Shown here: piece by piece, positions 25,775-35,436 of the stretch
How positions within the stretch are numbered: position 1 is the first letter of the stretch
How the letters are laid out: each line of letters starts with the position of its first letter
NCBI RefSeq assembly: GCF_000335475.2
Contig: NZ_ANAH02000001.1
Coordinates: forward strand, 558,001 to 622,000
Length of the DNA stretch: 64,000 nucleotides
Direction of reading: 5' to 3'
Origin: Cystobacter fuscus DSM 2262
GTDB lineage: Bacteria > Myxococcota > Myxococcia > Myxococcales > Myxococcaceae
The notes under the pieces: model-generated
Databases searched by the model: none
What the model saw: the letters and a program-made list of their open reading frames with translations, nothing else
Told to the model about the DNA's origin: nothing
Made by a program: the position numbers and the translations under genes

Positions 25775-26952
25775 CGAAAAAGACCACCCGCACGGCGCAG
25801 ATCGGCACGTTCCCCGTGGGACGCGTCGAGGTCCCGGTCCTGCCCGCCATCAACGCGACCACGGTGTTGTTTCCCGACACGGCGTCGCTCGCCCCGATCG
25901 ATCCGGACTCGCTCCGCCACTCGGGGCGAAGCCCCTATGAGAACTTCTATTACGGGGGGGTGGGAACACCGACCACCGAGGCCTTCGGCCAGGCCGTGGC
26001 CGGACTGGAAGGGGGCACCTTCGCGGCGCTGGCCCCTTCGGGGCAGAGCGCGCTGGTCGCCACCTTGTCGGCGCTGCTGAAGCAGGGCGACCACGTCCTC
26101 ATCGTCGATACGGTGACGTACACGACGCGCTGGTACATCGATCAGTGCCTCGCCACCGCCGGGGTCGCCGTCACCTACTACCCACCGGACGTCAGCGACC
26201 TCGACCCCCTGCTCAGGCCCAATACCCGCGTGGTGTTCATGGAGTCTCCGGGCTCCATGACCTTCGAGGTGCAGGATGTCGCGGCCCTCTGCCAGACAGC
26301 CGCCCGCCACGGCATCGTGACGGTGCTCGACAACACCTGGGCGGCGTCGCGCTGCTTCCAGCCGTTCGCCCACGGGGTCGACATCTCGGTGCTCTCGCTG
26401 ACCAAGTACCACGCGGCTCCGGCCGGCGTGTCCCTGGGCGCGGTGGTCACGCGGACGGAGCGCCTGCATGCCCTCATCAAGAACCAGACGGCCCTGCTCG
26501 GCCTGCACGTCAGTCCGGATGCCTGCGCACGTGCCTCCCTGGCGCTGGCGACGTTGGATCTCCGGTTGAACCATCAGGAGCGCACCACCCGGCTCGTGCT
26601 CGAGGGCCTCGCCGGGCATCCAGCCATCCGGGCGCTGTTCCACCCGTCCCTGCCGGAGGCACCAGGACATGCGGTGTGGCGGCGTGACTTCCAGGGCGCC
26701 AACAGCCTGCTGACGATCGCGTTCGATGGGCTCGACCGGCCCACGGTGAACGCGATGGTGGATCGGCTCCGGGTGGTCCGGATCGGTTATGGCTGGGGAG
26801 GATCGCTCAGTCTGGCGACCATCTTCGAGGCCAATGAGTGGCGGACCGTGTCGCGCTCCCCGGCTCGCGGAACGTGTTTGAGAATCTACCTCGGCCTGGA
26901 GGATCCCTTGGATATCCTCGCCGATCTGCGGCAGGCACTCGACAGGAGCTAG
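25771..26952 (+). CDS. PLP-dependent Cys/Met-metabolism family enzyme
   Basis: A GTG start overlaps the upstream stop (GTGA). The 393 residues show the cystathionine beta/gamma-lyase fold: PYENFYYGGVGTPTTEAF, LAPSGQSALVATLSALLKQG for PLP phosphate binding, VLDNTWAASRCFQPF, and SVLSLTKYHAAPAGVSLG with the PLP lysine near residue 212. The C-terminus has YGWGGSLSLATI, matching the GG-SL region of cystathionine beta-lyases. Family members cleave or form C-S bonds. Coupling to a radical SAM enzyme and an exporter suggests a biosynthetic rather than house-keeping role. Confidence 0.86.
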   Translation: MTKKTTRTAQIGTFPVGRVEVPVLPAINATTVLFPDTASLAPIDPDSLRHSGRSPYENFYYGGVGTPTTEAFGQAVAGLEGGTFAALAPSGQSALVATLSALLKQGDHVLIVDTVTYTTRWYIDQCLATAGVAVTYYPPDVSDLDPLLRPNTRVVFMESPGSMTFEVQDVAALCQTAARHGIVTVLDNTWAASRCFQPFAHGVDISVLSLTKYHAAPAGVSLGAVVTRTERLHALIKNQTALLGLHVSPDACARASLALATLDLRLNHQERTTRLVLEGLAGHPAIRALFHPSLPEAPGHAVWRRDFQGANSLLTIAFDGLDRPTVNAMVDRLRVVRIGYGWGGSLSLATIFEANEWRTVSRSPARGTCLRIYLGLEDPLDILADLRQALDRS

Positions 26953-26956
26953 GCAC

Positions 26957-28006
26957 ATGGAGAACGAGCGGGTGTCAAGGGGGCGGCGGATCCACGGCCC
27001 CGGGCTGGGGCGGCTCGTCGCGTGGGGGGTGTTGGCATCCGCGTTCTTCAGCCTCTCGTTCGTGCTCAACCGCTCCATGAGCCTGTCGGGTGGGCACTGG
27101 TTCTGGAGCGCCAGCCTGCGCTACGCCGCGATGCTGCTGATTCTCGGCGGCTGGGTGGGCATGCGGAGGGGGCGCGACGGGCTGATGGAGGTCGCCCGGG
27201 TCTTCCGCTCACGTCCCGGCTTCTGGTTGCTCTCCGGCGGAGTGGGCTTCGGCGTGTTCTACGCGGGCATCTGCTTCGCCGCGGATCACACCCCGGGGTG
27301 GGTGCTCGCCACCACGTGGCAATCCACCCTGCTCGCCTCTCCCCTCGTCCTGCGGGCCTTCGGCTTGCGCGTCCCCCTTCGGGGCGTGTTCTTCATCGCC
27401 CTGGTGCTCGTGGGCATCAGCCTCGTCAATCTGCAGCAATGGCGGGGCGGACTGTCCACGCGGGAGCTGGTGTTGGGGGTGGTCCCCGTGCTCGTGGCGG
27501 CTTTCGCCTACCCCTTCGGCAACCAGATGCTGAACGCGGCCCGTCATGGCACGAGCACGCGCATCGCGCCCATCCACTCGCCGGCCCTCGCGGATGCGGC
27601 CTCCTGTGTGCTGTTGCTGGTGCTCGGCTCGGTTCCCTTCTGGTGCGGACTCGCGCTCGTGACGCGCCCGCCGGCGCCCACGTCCTCCCAGGTGCTGCAG
27701 ACGCTGATCGTGGCGCTGTCCTCGGGGGTGATCGCCACCCCGCTGTTCCTCCGCGCCCGGACCGCGGCGAGTGACGCCTACAGCATCGCCGCCGTTGACG
27801 CGACCCAGGCGGGCGAGGTGGTCTTCGCCCTGCTCGGAGAAGTGCTGCTGTTGGGGGCTCCACTGCCCGAGGCGGGCGCGCTGGCCGGGCTCCTCCTGGT
27901 CATCTCCGGGCTCATCGGTTTCACCCTGGGCGGCCCCGCTGGAGCCGACGTCGAGCCGAGCCCCTCGGAGCAAGAAAGGGCCAACGCTTCTCCCCCATCG
28001 GAGTGA
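26957..28006 (+). CDS. EamA/EmrE-type multidrug or metabolite efflux transporter
   Basis: A 349-residue integral membrane protein with about ten hydrophobic helices, for example GVLASAFFSLSFVLNRSMSL, GVVPVLVAAFAYPFGNQMLN and the last pair around VVFALLGEVLLLGAPLPEAG. It matches the drug/metabolite transporter superfamily branch called multidrug resistance efflux family. It begins 4 nt after the PLP gene, so it is the third gene of the operon and most likely exports the pathway product or protects against it. The N-terminal 20 residues are basic and cytoplasmic. Confidence 0.83.
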   Translation: MENERVSRGRRIHGPGLGRLVAWGVLASAFFSLSFVLNRSMSLSGGHWFWSASLRYAAMLLILGGWVGMRRGRDGLMEVARVFRSRPGFWLLSGGVGFGVFYAGICFAADHTPGWVLATTWQSTLLASPLVLRAFGLRVPLRGVFFIALVLVGISLVNLQQWRGGLSTRELVLGVVPVLVAAFAYPFGNQMLNAARHGTSTRIAPIHSPALADAASCVLLLVLGSVPFWCGLALVTRPPAPTSSQVLQTLIVALSSGVIATPLFLRARTAASDAYSIAAVDATQAGEVVFALLGEVLLLGAPLPEAGALAGLLLVISGLIGFTLGGPAGADVEPSPSEQERANASPPSE

Positions 28007-28043
28007 GCATTCGCTCCCTCTTTGGGGTGATTTCCACCAAGGC

Positions 28044-31000
28044 ATGAAGCTCTACCCTGAGTTCATGATTACCTGGAAATCTTCAAAATCCTTGAAAGGC
28101 CAGCTCCGCGTCCCTCGCGGGGTGATGGCACTGGTCGTGGGCCTGCTGGCGGCGTGTGGAGACCGTGGCGACACGGACCAGACGCCGCAACCCCTCCCGC
28201 TCCATCCCCAGAGCGGCAACAGCCAGGGGGCACTGGCCGTGGGTCAGTACAGCCTGCGCTCGGTGCACTCCAACCTGTGCCTGGAGGTCGCCGGCGCCAG
28301 CACGGCCGATGGGGCCCTCGTCCAGCAAACCAACTGCGCCAACGTGGCGCAGCAACACTTCGAGGTGCTGTCCTCGGCGGATGGCACCTACCAGTTGCGT
28401 GCCGTCCACAGTGGCAAGCCACTGGACGTGCGCGGGAACAACCAGGTCAGTGGCGAGCTGCTCCAGCAGTGGAACGACAACGGCGGGCCCAACCAACGCT
28501 TCATCCTGACCGCGCAGGGAGATGCCTACCAGATCAAGGCCTCGCACAGCGGCAAGTGCATCGACGTGAAGGACATGAGCCAGGCCGTGGGCGGGCAGAT
28601 CCACCAGTGGGATTGCCACGGCCAGCCCAATCAGCAGTGGCGGCTGGAGGCCGTGACCCAACCGGAGCCCAACCCCTCCGCCCCTCCGCTCGAGTTGCCG
28701 CTCGAACTCCTGAGCGATGGCTCCCCATCGCTCCCGGCGATCTCCGAAGCCAGCCTCCACGTGGACTCCAGCAAACTCGGCACCGTGAGTCAGCTGTGGT
28801 GGACGTGCCACCGCTGCGCCTTCTTTGGCGCCCCCGAGTTCGAGGCGACGAACCAGCCGCCCACCCGGATCAAGGCCAGCGTGCGCGTGCTCGGCGGCCT
28901 CAGCCCGGATCAAGCCGGCAGCATTCCCTGGATCGACATCACGGACGCCACCGTGAAGCTGGCCGATGTCGAACGCGTCCAGGGCGGCCTGACCCGTGGC
29001 GGGTTCTACACCACGCGCATGAGCCTCACGCTCGATGCCACCACCCGGGCGAGGCTCGTGGCCGCGCCTGGAGCCAACCGCATCCAGTTCCGCTTCAACG
29101 GGACCGATGGTGAGTCCAATGGCTACCGCGTCCTCAACCTCCAGTTGCAAGACGCCCAGGGCAACAGCCTGGCCAGCAACCCCGTGCGGTACGCCGACAT
29201 CCAAGCCGAGAAGGTGGCGGGCCAGACCTCGAGTGCCGATGTCACGGCGGGCGAGGCGCTCTGGTATGGCCAGGGCAAGCTCCTCAAGAGCAGCATCGTC
29301 AGACGCAACATCACGGCCGCCTGCTCCTCCTGCCACGCGAGCGATGGGCGGGATCTCCAGTACTTCAACTACTCCAACAACGCCATCGTGCAGCGCTCGC
29401 GCTTCCACGGCCTGAGCGAGGCACAAGGCAGACAGATCGCCGCCTACATCCGCTACAGCCAGAGGAACGTCCCCCACGTGGCCCAGGCCACGCCGTGGAA
29501 CCCGCCGTACCAGCCGGGCCCGGGGCTGGACAGCAAACCCATCCTCGAATGGGCCGCCGGAGCGGGTCTGGGCGCGGTGCTCGAGACCCCCACCCAGGCC
29601 GTCCAGGCCCTCTTCGGCAAGCCGCCAGCCTCCCTGAGCCAGGCCGACGTCGATGCCGTGATGAACGCCAACGCCACCATGAACGCGCGGGAAGTCGCCA
29701 TGCCGTTGCAGTACCCCGACTGGAACGCCTGGCTGCCCACGATCCATCCGCTCGACGTGTGGCCCACGGGTGCCAGCAGCGCCGGTTCCTTCGAGAACGG
29801 AGCCCAGTGGTCGCAAAGCAGCCGCACCCACCCCAAGGCCAGCGCGGAGCAGATCGAGGCGTGGCTCAAGGCCCACAAGAATCCCAACGGGCAATACGGA
29901 GACTGGAGCCATCTGACCCCGAGCGAGCGCAACGAGATCCAGAGCTACTTCAGCAACTTTGGTTGGGAGGGCTACCGCTTCCTCGGCGGTGGCCGTGGCA
30001 ACCACATCGCCAGCTCCGGCGAGTACGGCGCGCAGGTCGGTGCCCGCCTCCTGGCCGCGCGCGCCTCCAGCGCCACGACGGGCAGTGATCCGGCGTCCTT
30101 CACCACCAATGCCTTCATCGAGCGTGCCGTCATGAGCATGCTCCACTGGAACGTCATCAAGCAGTGGGAGTGGGCCCACACCCATGGGCTCGAAGGCAAT
30201 CAGCAGTGGTTCATCGGCGACTTCAACTCCACCACCAAGACCTGGAGAGGCCGGGGTGAGGTGCGCGGCTGGCCCTTCAACACGGTGAGCGTGTTCTTCC
30301 TCGCTCCGCACATGCTCTACCAGGCCGACGAGTCTTCGGGGAAGGTCACCCGGGAGTGGTATCTGGCCTGGGAGCGCTCCAACATCGTGGGCTCGTACTA
30401 CCGGACCAACGCCTGGTACCAGATGCAGGTCTCCATCAACCCGGGCGCTCAAGGCGATTGGGTGAACTTCTCGGTGGACTGGCCCTATCTGACCGGCTTC
30501 GATGAGCTCCTGTCGCAGAGCGTGGGCACCTCGACGCCCGCGCACGCGAACGCGGCCTTCCTGAGCGACATCCGGCTGCTGCAGGCCCGCATCAAGTCGG
30601 CCCAGTACGTCAACAACGACATCCCGCTCTACGTGCCGACCCAGACGAATGGCCTCATCAACAACCGCGGACGCTTCAGCCGGGCGCAGGTCCTGAAGCA
30701 CCTGGCCCCCACCAACTTCATGGATCAGGCGACGACCCAGGGCACCAGCAGGACGCCCTTCAGCAAGCTCGAGCAACTCCAAACAGGCCTGTACCTGAAG
30801 GTGCTCAACGGGGCGATCAATCAGTTCAATGTCCTGTACACCGACACGAATCCCGCGAGCTGGCGGCGTTGCGATCCAGCCAACACGGAGCTGGGCGAGC
30901 CCGAGCCGTATGCCGGGTTCGCGTTCTGTGTGGACCAGACCCGCCAGCCCCTGGCGCAGCCGACATCGGGCAACTTCGCGATGAACGCGGTGAACGGAAG

Positions 31001-31112
31001 GGTGACGGCCGAGCAGAAGCAGCAGTATGGCGTCTGGAAGGCCACGCAGTTGGGTGCCGAGGCGCAGCGCATCCAGAAATGGCGCGATTGGACCCTGCGC
31101 ATCTGGCCTTGA
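28044..31112 (+). CDS. Ricin-type lectin / cytochrome c-like lipoprotein
   Basis: The 1022-residue protein has a lipoprotein signal (MALVVGLLAACG); start ATG 28044 or 28065. An N-terminal ricin B-type beta-trefoil follows (about residues 60-200) with three Q-x-W-type repeats: NVAQQHFEVL, GGPNQRFIL and GQPNQQWRL. Near residue 430 is a c-type heme motif in ITAACSSCHASDGRDLQYFN. The large C-terminal region has no domain I can name; it is rich in Trp, Asn and Tyr. The protein should sit on the outer side of the envelope, bind carbohydrate and carry at least one heme. An oxidative role in polysaccharide attack is a guess. It is monocistronic. Confidence 0.75.
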   Translation: MKLYPEFMITWKSSKSLKGQLRVPRGVMALVVGLLAACGDRGDTDQTPQPLPLHPQSGNSQGALAVGQYSLRSVHSNLCLEVAGASTADGALVQQTNCANVAQQHFEVLSSADGTYQLRAVHSGKPLDVRGNNQVSGELLQQWNDNGGPNQRFILTAQGDAYQIKASHSGKCIDVKDMSQAVGGQIHQWDCHGQPNQQWRLEAVTQPEPNPSAPPLELPLELLSDGSPSLPAISEASLHVDSSKLGTVSQLWWTCHRCAFFGAPEFEATNQPPTRIKASVRVLGGLSPDQAGSIPWIDITDATVKLADVERVQGGLTRGGFYTTRMSLTLDATTRARLVAAPGANRIQFRFNGTDGESNGYRVLNLQLQDAQGNSLASNPVRYADIQAEKVAGQTSSADVTAGEALWYGQGKLLKSSIVRRNITAACSSCHASDGRDLQYFNYSNNAIVQRSRFHGLSEAQGRQIAAYIRYSQRNVPHVAQATPWNPPYQPGPGLDSKPILEWAAGAGLGAVLETPTQAVQALFGKPPASLSQADVDAVMNANATMNAREVAMPLQYPDWNAWLPTIHPLDVWPTGASSAGSFENGAQWSQSSRTHPKASAEQIEAWLKAHKNPNGQYGDWSHLTPSERNEIQSYFSNFGWEGYRFLGGGRGNHIASSGEYGAQVGARLLAARASSATTGSDPASFTTNAFIERAVMSMLHWNVIKQWEWAHTHGLEGNQQWFIGDFNSTTKTWRGRGEVRGWPFNTVSVFFLAPHMLYQADESSGKVTREWYLAWERSNIVGSYYRTNAWYQMQVSINPGAQGDWVNFSVDWPYLTGFDELLSQSVGTSTPAHANAAFLSDIRLLQARIKSAQYVNNDIPLYVPTQTNGLINNRGRFSRAQVLKHLAPTNFMDQATTQGTSRTPFSKLEQLQTGLYLKVLNGAINQFNVLYTDTNPASWRRCDPANTELGEPEPYAGFAFCVDQTRQPLAQPTSGNFAMNAVNGRVTAEQKQQYGVWKATQLGAEAQRIQKWRDWTLRIWP

Positions 31113-31173
31113 AGCGCTGTTTGTCTCAGGGAGACTGTCTGGTGGACAGTCTCCCGATCTCAGACGTACAGGG

Positions 31174-34100
31174 TCACTGCTTGGGCGAGATGGACACCTT
31201 GAGGCCGTCGCGCCAGGTCTTGTGGTCGTCCGCGTAGTACAGGTAGGCGCGGCTCGCCGGCCCCGTGTACGTACCGGGCACCGCCGCGATCAGCGACAGC
31301 GGCACCTCGAGCTTCTTGCGCGGCTCCATTCCCCGCCAGTAGAGGACGACGTCGCGGCCGAGCACCTCGTAGGCGTCCACCGTCTGCTTCTTCACCAGCT
31401 CCTTGAGCTGGTCGTGGCGGACCTCGAGCCCTCCCGGCACGCCGAAGATGGCCACGGTGGTCGAGAGCTTCTCGTCGCTCCTGTTCGTCACCCAGACGCG
31501 TGCCTCGGTCGGCTCGCCCTCGGTCAGGGCGTTCTTCGCGAGCGACACCTCCAGCGCGACCCGGGTGTCCGGGGAGCTGGCGGGCACCAGGGCGTGGTAG
31601 GTGACCTCGATCGAATAGGGCAGCTCCGAGCCGCCCTCCATCCGCAGCTCGATCTTCCGCTCGGCCGAGGTGAGCAGCTCGGACACGTCCGGGAGCTTGA
31701 GCGCCTCCTGCGTCTTCCCGTCGAACTTCACGGCATCGCCCACGGGCCGACCGTCGACGTAGACGCGGACCGAGCCCGAAGCACGCTTCGCCGAGCGCGC
31801 CTGGTCGTAGGCGACGATGGCGCGCAGCGCGAGCACCGTGCTCTGGGTCGAGCCGTAGCGTCCTCCCTCGCACGAGTTCGCCAGGAAGCGCATCGAGCGC
31901 TCCACGTTCCCCACGCGGGTGGGCTCCCGGAGCCAGGCGAGCACCGCCAGCGAGGTGGTCTCGATCTCGAGCGTGTCACCCGAGCTGCCGACGATCGACT
32001 GCGTGCCCCCCTGCACCACGCCGGACGCGTTCTGCTTCGCGGCGAGCCGCTCCATGAGCCCGCGGGCCTCGGCGCCCTCCCCCACGAGCGCCATCACGTT
32101 CGCGGCGAGGGCGAGCACGTAGCTGTTCTGGCTCCTGACCGCGGCGGCCTTGAGCGCCTCGACCTCCCTGGACAGCTCCCGGGCCTGCTCGGCCGGCTTG
32201 TCCGCGCTCTCCAGCAGGGCCCAGAGGATGTAGGCGTTGGAGGTGTCCCGGTCCTCGATCCAGGTGTGGAGCGCGCGCCGCTTGCGCTCGAAGCCCCCCT
32301 TGCCATCCCGCTGCTTGAGCAACCAGGCCCGCGTGCGCTCGAGCATGGCGGGGTTCACGTCCCGCACCTGCTTCATGTCGCTGAAGTGCATCAGCCCGAA
32401 CGCGGTGAGCGCCTCGTGGCCCGGGTTCTCGCCGAACCACTCGTAGCCCTTCTCCGAGCACTCGAAGCCCACCAGCCGCTTGTAGCCCGCCTCCAGCTTC
32501 TCGCGCGCCGACGCCACCAGCTCGGGGCTCACCCCGCTGTGCGTCTGGAAGTACTGCTGCGCCATCGTCATCGGGTAGGTGGTCGAGCTCGTCTGCTCGA
32601 AGCAACCGGAGGGCTCCTGGATGAGCCGGGCGAGCGACTCGGTCATGTTGGCCAGCGGCGTCGGGTACACCGCGATGGAGGTCTTCACGCTGCCTCGCAC
32701 CCAGTTGGGCGGCAGGGTCACCCCATGCACCACCGGCTGGCGCGACGAGAGCAGCCCGCCGAACGAGGCGCGCAGGGGGAAGCCCCGAGGCTTGATGCTC
32801 AGCGTGCGCTTCACCGTGTCCGTGTAGTTGCCCGCGGCCGCCGCGAGCGTGACGTCAACGGGTCTGGCTTGCTCACCGACCTTCAGCTCGATGATACGCC
32901 GGGCGCGCTCGTTGGCGGCGAGGTCCACCCCACCGACGGAGGCGGCCTTCATGTCGCCCGTCAGGCCGACCTTCACCCCCGCGCCCCTGAGCGCCGCGGA
33001 GGTGCCATTCACCAGCGCCAGCGGCAGTTGGATCACGTCACCTGACGTCACCTCGAGCGGGAGCTTGGGCTCGATGTAGAAGGGCTGCACCGACTCGATC
33101 GTGGCCACCGTGGAGCCGAGCGCGCCGTCATCCCCGACGCCACCGGCGAACGCCTTGAAGGTGGTGACCGAGTCGTTCAGGCCGAAGGAGACCCGGGCCT
33201 CTCCCGTCCTGGCATCGGTGCGCACACCCGCGTTCCAGAAGAGCGTCTCCGAGAAGTCCACGCGATCGCCCGGCTCGCGCCCGGGCCGCACCACGTGGGC
33301 GTACTCGCGGAAGTACACTCTGGGCATGGGGGCCATCGACTCCTCCTCCATCACCATCCCCATCACCGCATCATCCGCCCGCACGCCCCTCTGGACCGGC
33401 TGGTTTCGCGCGTCCTCCTTCTTGGCCTTGCGCGCCACCTGCGCCCTGCTCGCTTGGGGCACGGGTTTGGGGGCCATGTCCTTGTCGGCGTCTGGGACCG
33501 GTGGGGCCGCCAGAGCCGGGGCGGCGACGACCCGCGGACGGGGCGCCTTCTCCGGGCGTACGGCCTGGGCGGGCGGCGCGGCCATCGGCGGCGGAGCTCC
33601 GCCGCGAATCCCCCCCTTCCCGGGCGCGCCAAAGGCCTCTTCGGCAATGGGCGCCGCGGGCATGGGGGGCCGCGGCACCCGGACCGCGAGCGCGCGCCGG
33701 GCCAGATCGCCATGCTGCGCCATGAAGCCCTCCGCATCCGCGAGCGCGAAGCGCCGCCAGCCCTGGGTGCCGAGCAGCAGATCCACCGCCAGCTTCGCCT
33801 TCGGATTCTTCTCGTCGAGGTACACCTGGGCGTCGGCCAACTCCTTCACCTCGGGCTCGAGCAGCACCATCACCGGCAACCGCGGCGCCTGATCGCGCTT
33901 CTCGATGAGTTCCAGGACCGCGTCGTCCGTGACGGTGAGCATCACCAGGGCCGAGACCGGCTTGCCCTCGCGCGTCGTCCGGGCGGTGAGCTGGACCTGC
34001 TCGCCCGGCACGTAGCGCTTCTTGTCCGCCGTCACCTCGATGGACAGGGCCTTCGCGGGCTGGCGGAACACCAACCGCTCCGCGAGCGGGCGGCCCTGCT

Positions 34101-35328
34101 CGTCCCACACCGTGGCGATGAGCACCCCGTCCGCGCCCTTCGGGTCGAGGATCACCTTCTCGTTCGGGTCCACCTGGGAGGAGGCGAGCTCCACCTCGCG
34201 CTGGCTCAGGGTCAGCTTCGCGCGCTTCAGGCCCGAGAGCCCGACGGAGAGCACCACGGGCATGCCGGCGGGGATGACGTCCTCGCTCGAGCGGAGGACA
34301 GCGCCCCGGGCCTTCACCTCGGGCAGGGGGAAGGTCTTCTTGATGCCCGAGGGCGCGTCGATGCGCAGCGCGTACTTCACACCTGCCCTGGGGGTCAGCT
34401 CGAAGCGGCCCCTGCCCTCGTGCTCCGAGCGGACGGGGGCCACCGCCTCGCCCGTGGCCAGATCGATCACCGCTCCGGAGAGGTCCGCGGGCTTCTGCGC
34501 GGGCGTCTTCGCCTGAAAGTAGACGCGCGAGGGCAGCCCCGCCACCAGCTCCCCTCCCTCGGGGTACATCGTGAGATCCAGGGTCTGCAGGAGGATGGGG
34601 AGGGTCTTGGCCGCTGTCTCGACCACGCCGCCATCCTCGATGGCGAAGGCGAGCGAGCCTTCGCCCCGCTCGATCCGGGCGGGCAGCTTGAAGCTGACGG
34701 TGCACAAGCCCTGGGCATTGACCGAGCTCGTCACCTGCGCCGCGGTGACGCCATCGACGAGGGCGGTGGCGGTGACGCGGGCGCCCGAGGGGATGCCACC
34801 CTCGGCGCGCTTCACGTCGAGCGTGGCGGTGACGGTGTCACCCGGCCCGTAGCCATCGCGGAGGAACTCGATCTGCGACTTGAGCCGGGGCGCGCGGTAG
34901 GCGCGCACGTCGAACTTGCGCTCCGCGGGGGCGTCTCCCGACCAGGGAGAGGTGACCTTGATCGTGTACTCGCCGCCCGCCATGTCGGGCGGGACGGTCC
35001 AGGAGTAGCCCCAGACCGAGTGCTCGCTCGCCACCATCGCGGAGGTGACGACATCGCCCTTGGGGCCGCGGATCTCCACGGCCGCGTACACCTGGTTCGA
35101 GAGCGGCTTGTGGCTGAGAGACTCGAGCACCAGGCCCCGGACCAGCACCTGCTCGCCGGGCCGGTAGAGGGGCTTGTCGGTGCTGACGAAGGTCAAGGAG
35201 CGGTTGGGCCCGCCGAGTAAATCCTGGGTGGCCTGGGTGGCCAACACCTGCTGCTGGACGGTGAGGGGGACGGCGAGGCCCATCGTGAAGAGGGCGAGGA
35301 GGGCGCGCGGGACGACGTGTTCGAGCAT
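31174..35328 (-). CDS. Alpha-2-macroglobulin-like envelope protein with thioester motif
   Basis: A 1384-residue exported protein (signal MLEHVVPRALLALFTMGLAV). The N-terminal half has macroglobulin (MG) domains, e.g. KPLYRPGEQVLVRGLVLES and ITVKVTSP-like strands. A low-complexity Ala/Pro segment lies about residues 555-650. The second half has the thioester-bearing helical domain with GCFEQTSS (Cys near residue 909; the usual motif is GCxEQ), then alpha-alpha toroid helices and a C-terminal receptor-like domain. Bacterial members trap proteases in the periplasm. There is no lipobox, unlike many Gram-negative homologs. It usually pairs with a PbpC-like gene; none is near. Confidence 0.88.
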   Translation of the reverse strand: MLEHVVPRALLALFTMGLAVPLTVQQQVLATQATQDLLGGPNRSLTFVSTDKPLYRPGEQVLVRGLVLESLSHKPLSNQVYAAVEIRGPKGDVVTSAMVASEHSVWGYSWTVPPDMAGGEYTIKVTSPWSGDAPAERKFDVRAYRAPRLKSQIEFLRDGYGPGDTVTATLDVKRAEGGIPSGARVTATALVDGVTAAQVTSSVNAQGLCTVSFKLPARIERGEGSLAFAIEDGGVVETAAKTLPILLQTLDLTMYPEGGELVAGLPSRVYFQAKTPAQKPADLSGAVIDLATGEAVAPVRSEHEGRGRFELTPRAGVKYALRIDAPSGIKKTFPLPEVKARGAVLRSSEDVIPAGMPVVLSVGLSGLKRAKLTLSQREVELASSQVDPNEKVILDPKGADGVLIATVWDEQGRPLAERLVFRQPAKALSIEVTADKKRYVPGEQVQLTARTTREGKPVSALVMLTVTDDAVLELIEKRDQAPRLPVMVLLEPEVKELADAQVYLDEKNPKAKLAVDLLLGTQGWRRFALADAEGFMAQHGDLARRALAVRVPRPPMPAAPIAEEAFGAPGKGGIRGGAPPPMAAPPAQAVRPEKAPRPRVVAAPALAAPPVPDADKDMAPKPVPQASRAQVARKAKKEDARNQPVQRGVRADDAVMGMVMEEESMAPMPRVYFREYAHVVRPGREPGDRVDFSETLFWNAGVRTDARTGEARVSFGLNDSVTTFKAFAGGVGDDGALGSTVATIESVQPFYIEPKLPLEVTSGDVIQLPLALVNGTSAALRGAGVKVGLTGDMKAASVGGVDLAANERARRIIELKVGEQARPVDVTLAAAAGNYTDTVKRTLSIKPRGFPLRASFGGLLSSRQPVVHGVTLPPNWVRGSVKTSIAVYPTPLANMTESLARLIQEPSGCFEQTSSTTYPMTMAQQYFQTHSGVSPELVASAREKLEAGYKRLVGFECSEKGYEWFGENPGHEALTAFGLMHFSDMKQVRDVNPAMLERTRAWLLKQRDGKGGFERKRRALHTWIEDRDTSNAYILWALLESADKPAEQARELSREVEALKAAAVRSQNSYVLALAANVMALVGEGAEARGLMERLAAKQNASGVVQGGTQSIVGSSGDTLEIETTSLAVLAWLREPTRVGNVERSMRFLANSCEGGRYGSTQSTVLALRAIVAYDQARSAKRASGSVRVYVDGRPVGDAVKFDGKTQEALKLPDVSELLTSAERKIELRMEGGSELPYSIEVTYHALVPASSPDTRVALEVSLAKNALTEGEPTEARVWVTNRSDEKLSTTVAIFGVPGGLEVRHDQLKELVKKQTVDAYEVLGRDVVLYWRGMEPRKKLEVPLSLIAAVPGTYTGPASRAYLYYADDHKTWRDGLKVSISPKQ

Positions 35329-35436
35329 GGAAATCCCTGGGACGGGAAACGGGCGTCGCCAGGGAACGGATGTGCGCGGCGAAAGTTCTGCTCAGGACCA
35401 CGGGCCTCGAGGCGATTGCCGCTGAAGGAGGGCCCC

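Noticed and set aside
28083-30782. Long open frame (899 codons) antisense to the ricin/cytochrome lipoprotein gene
   Set aside because: It is rich in Leu, Arg, Gly and His with no recognisable domains; the plus strand encodes a signal peptide, lectin repeats and a heme motif. It is an artefact of high GC at third positions.
33295-35220. 641-codon open frame antisense to the macroglobulin gene
   Set aside because: Repetitive Arg/His/Leu-rich translation without domains; the minus-strand gene has clear MG domains and a thioester motif.
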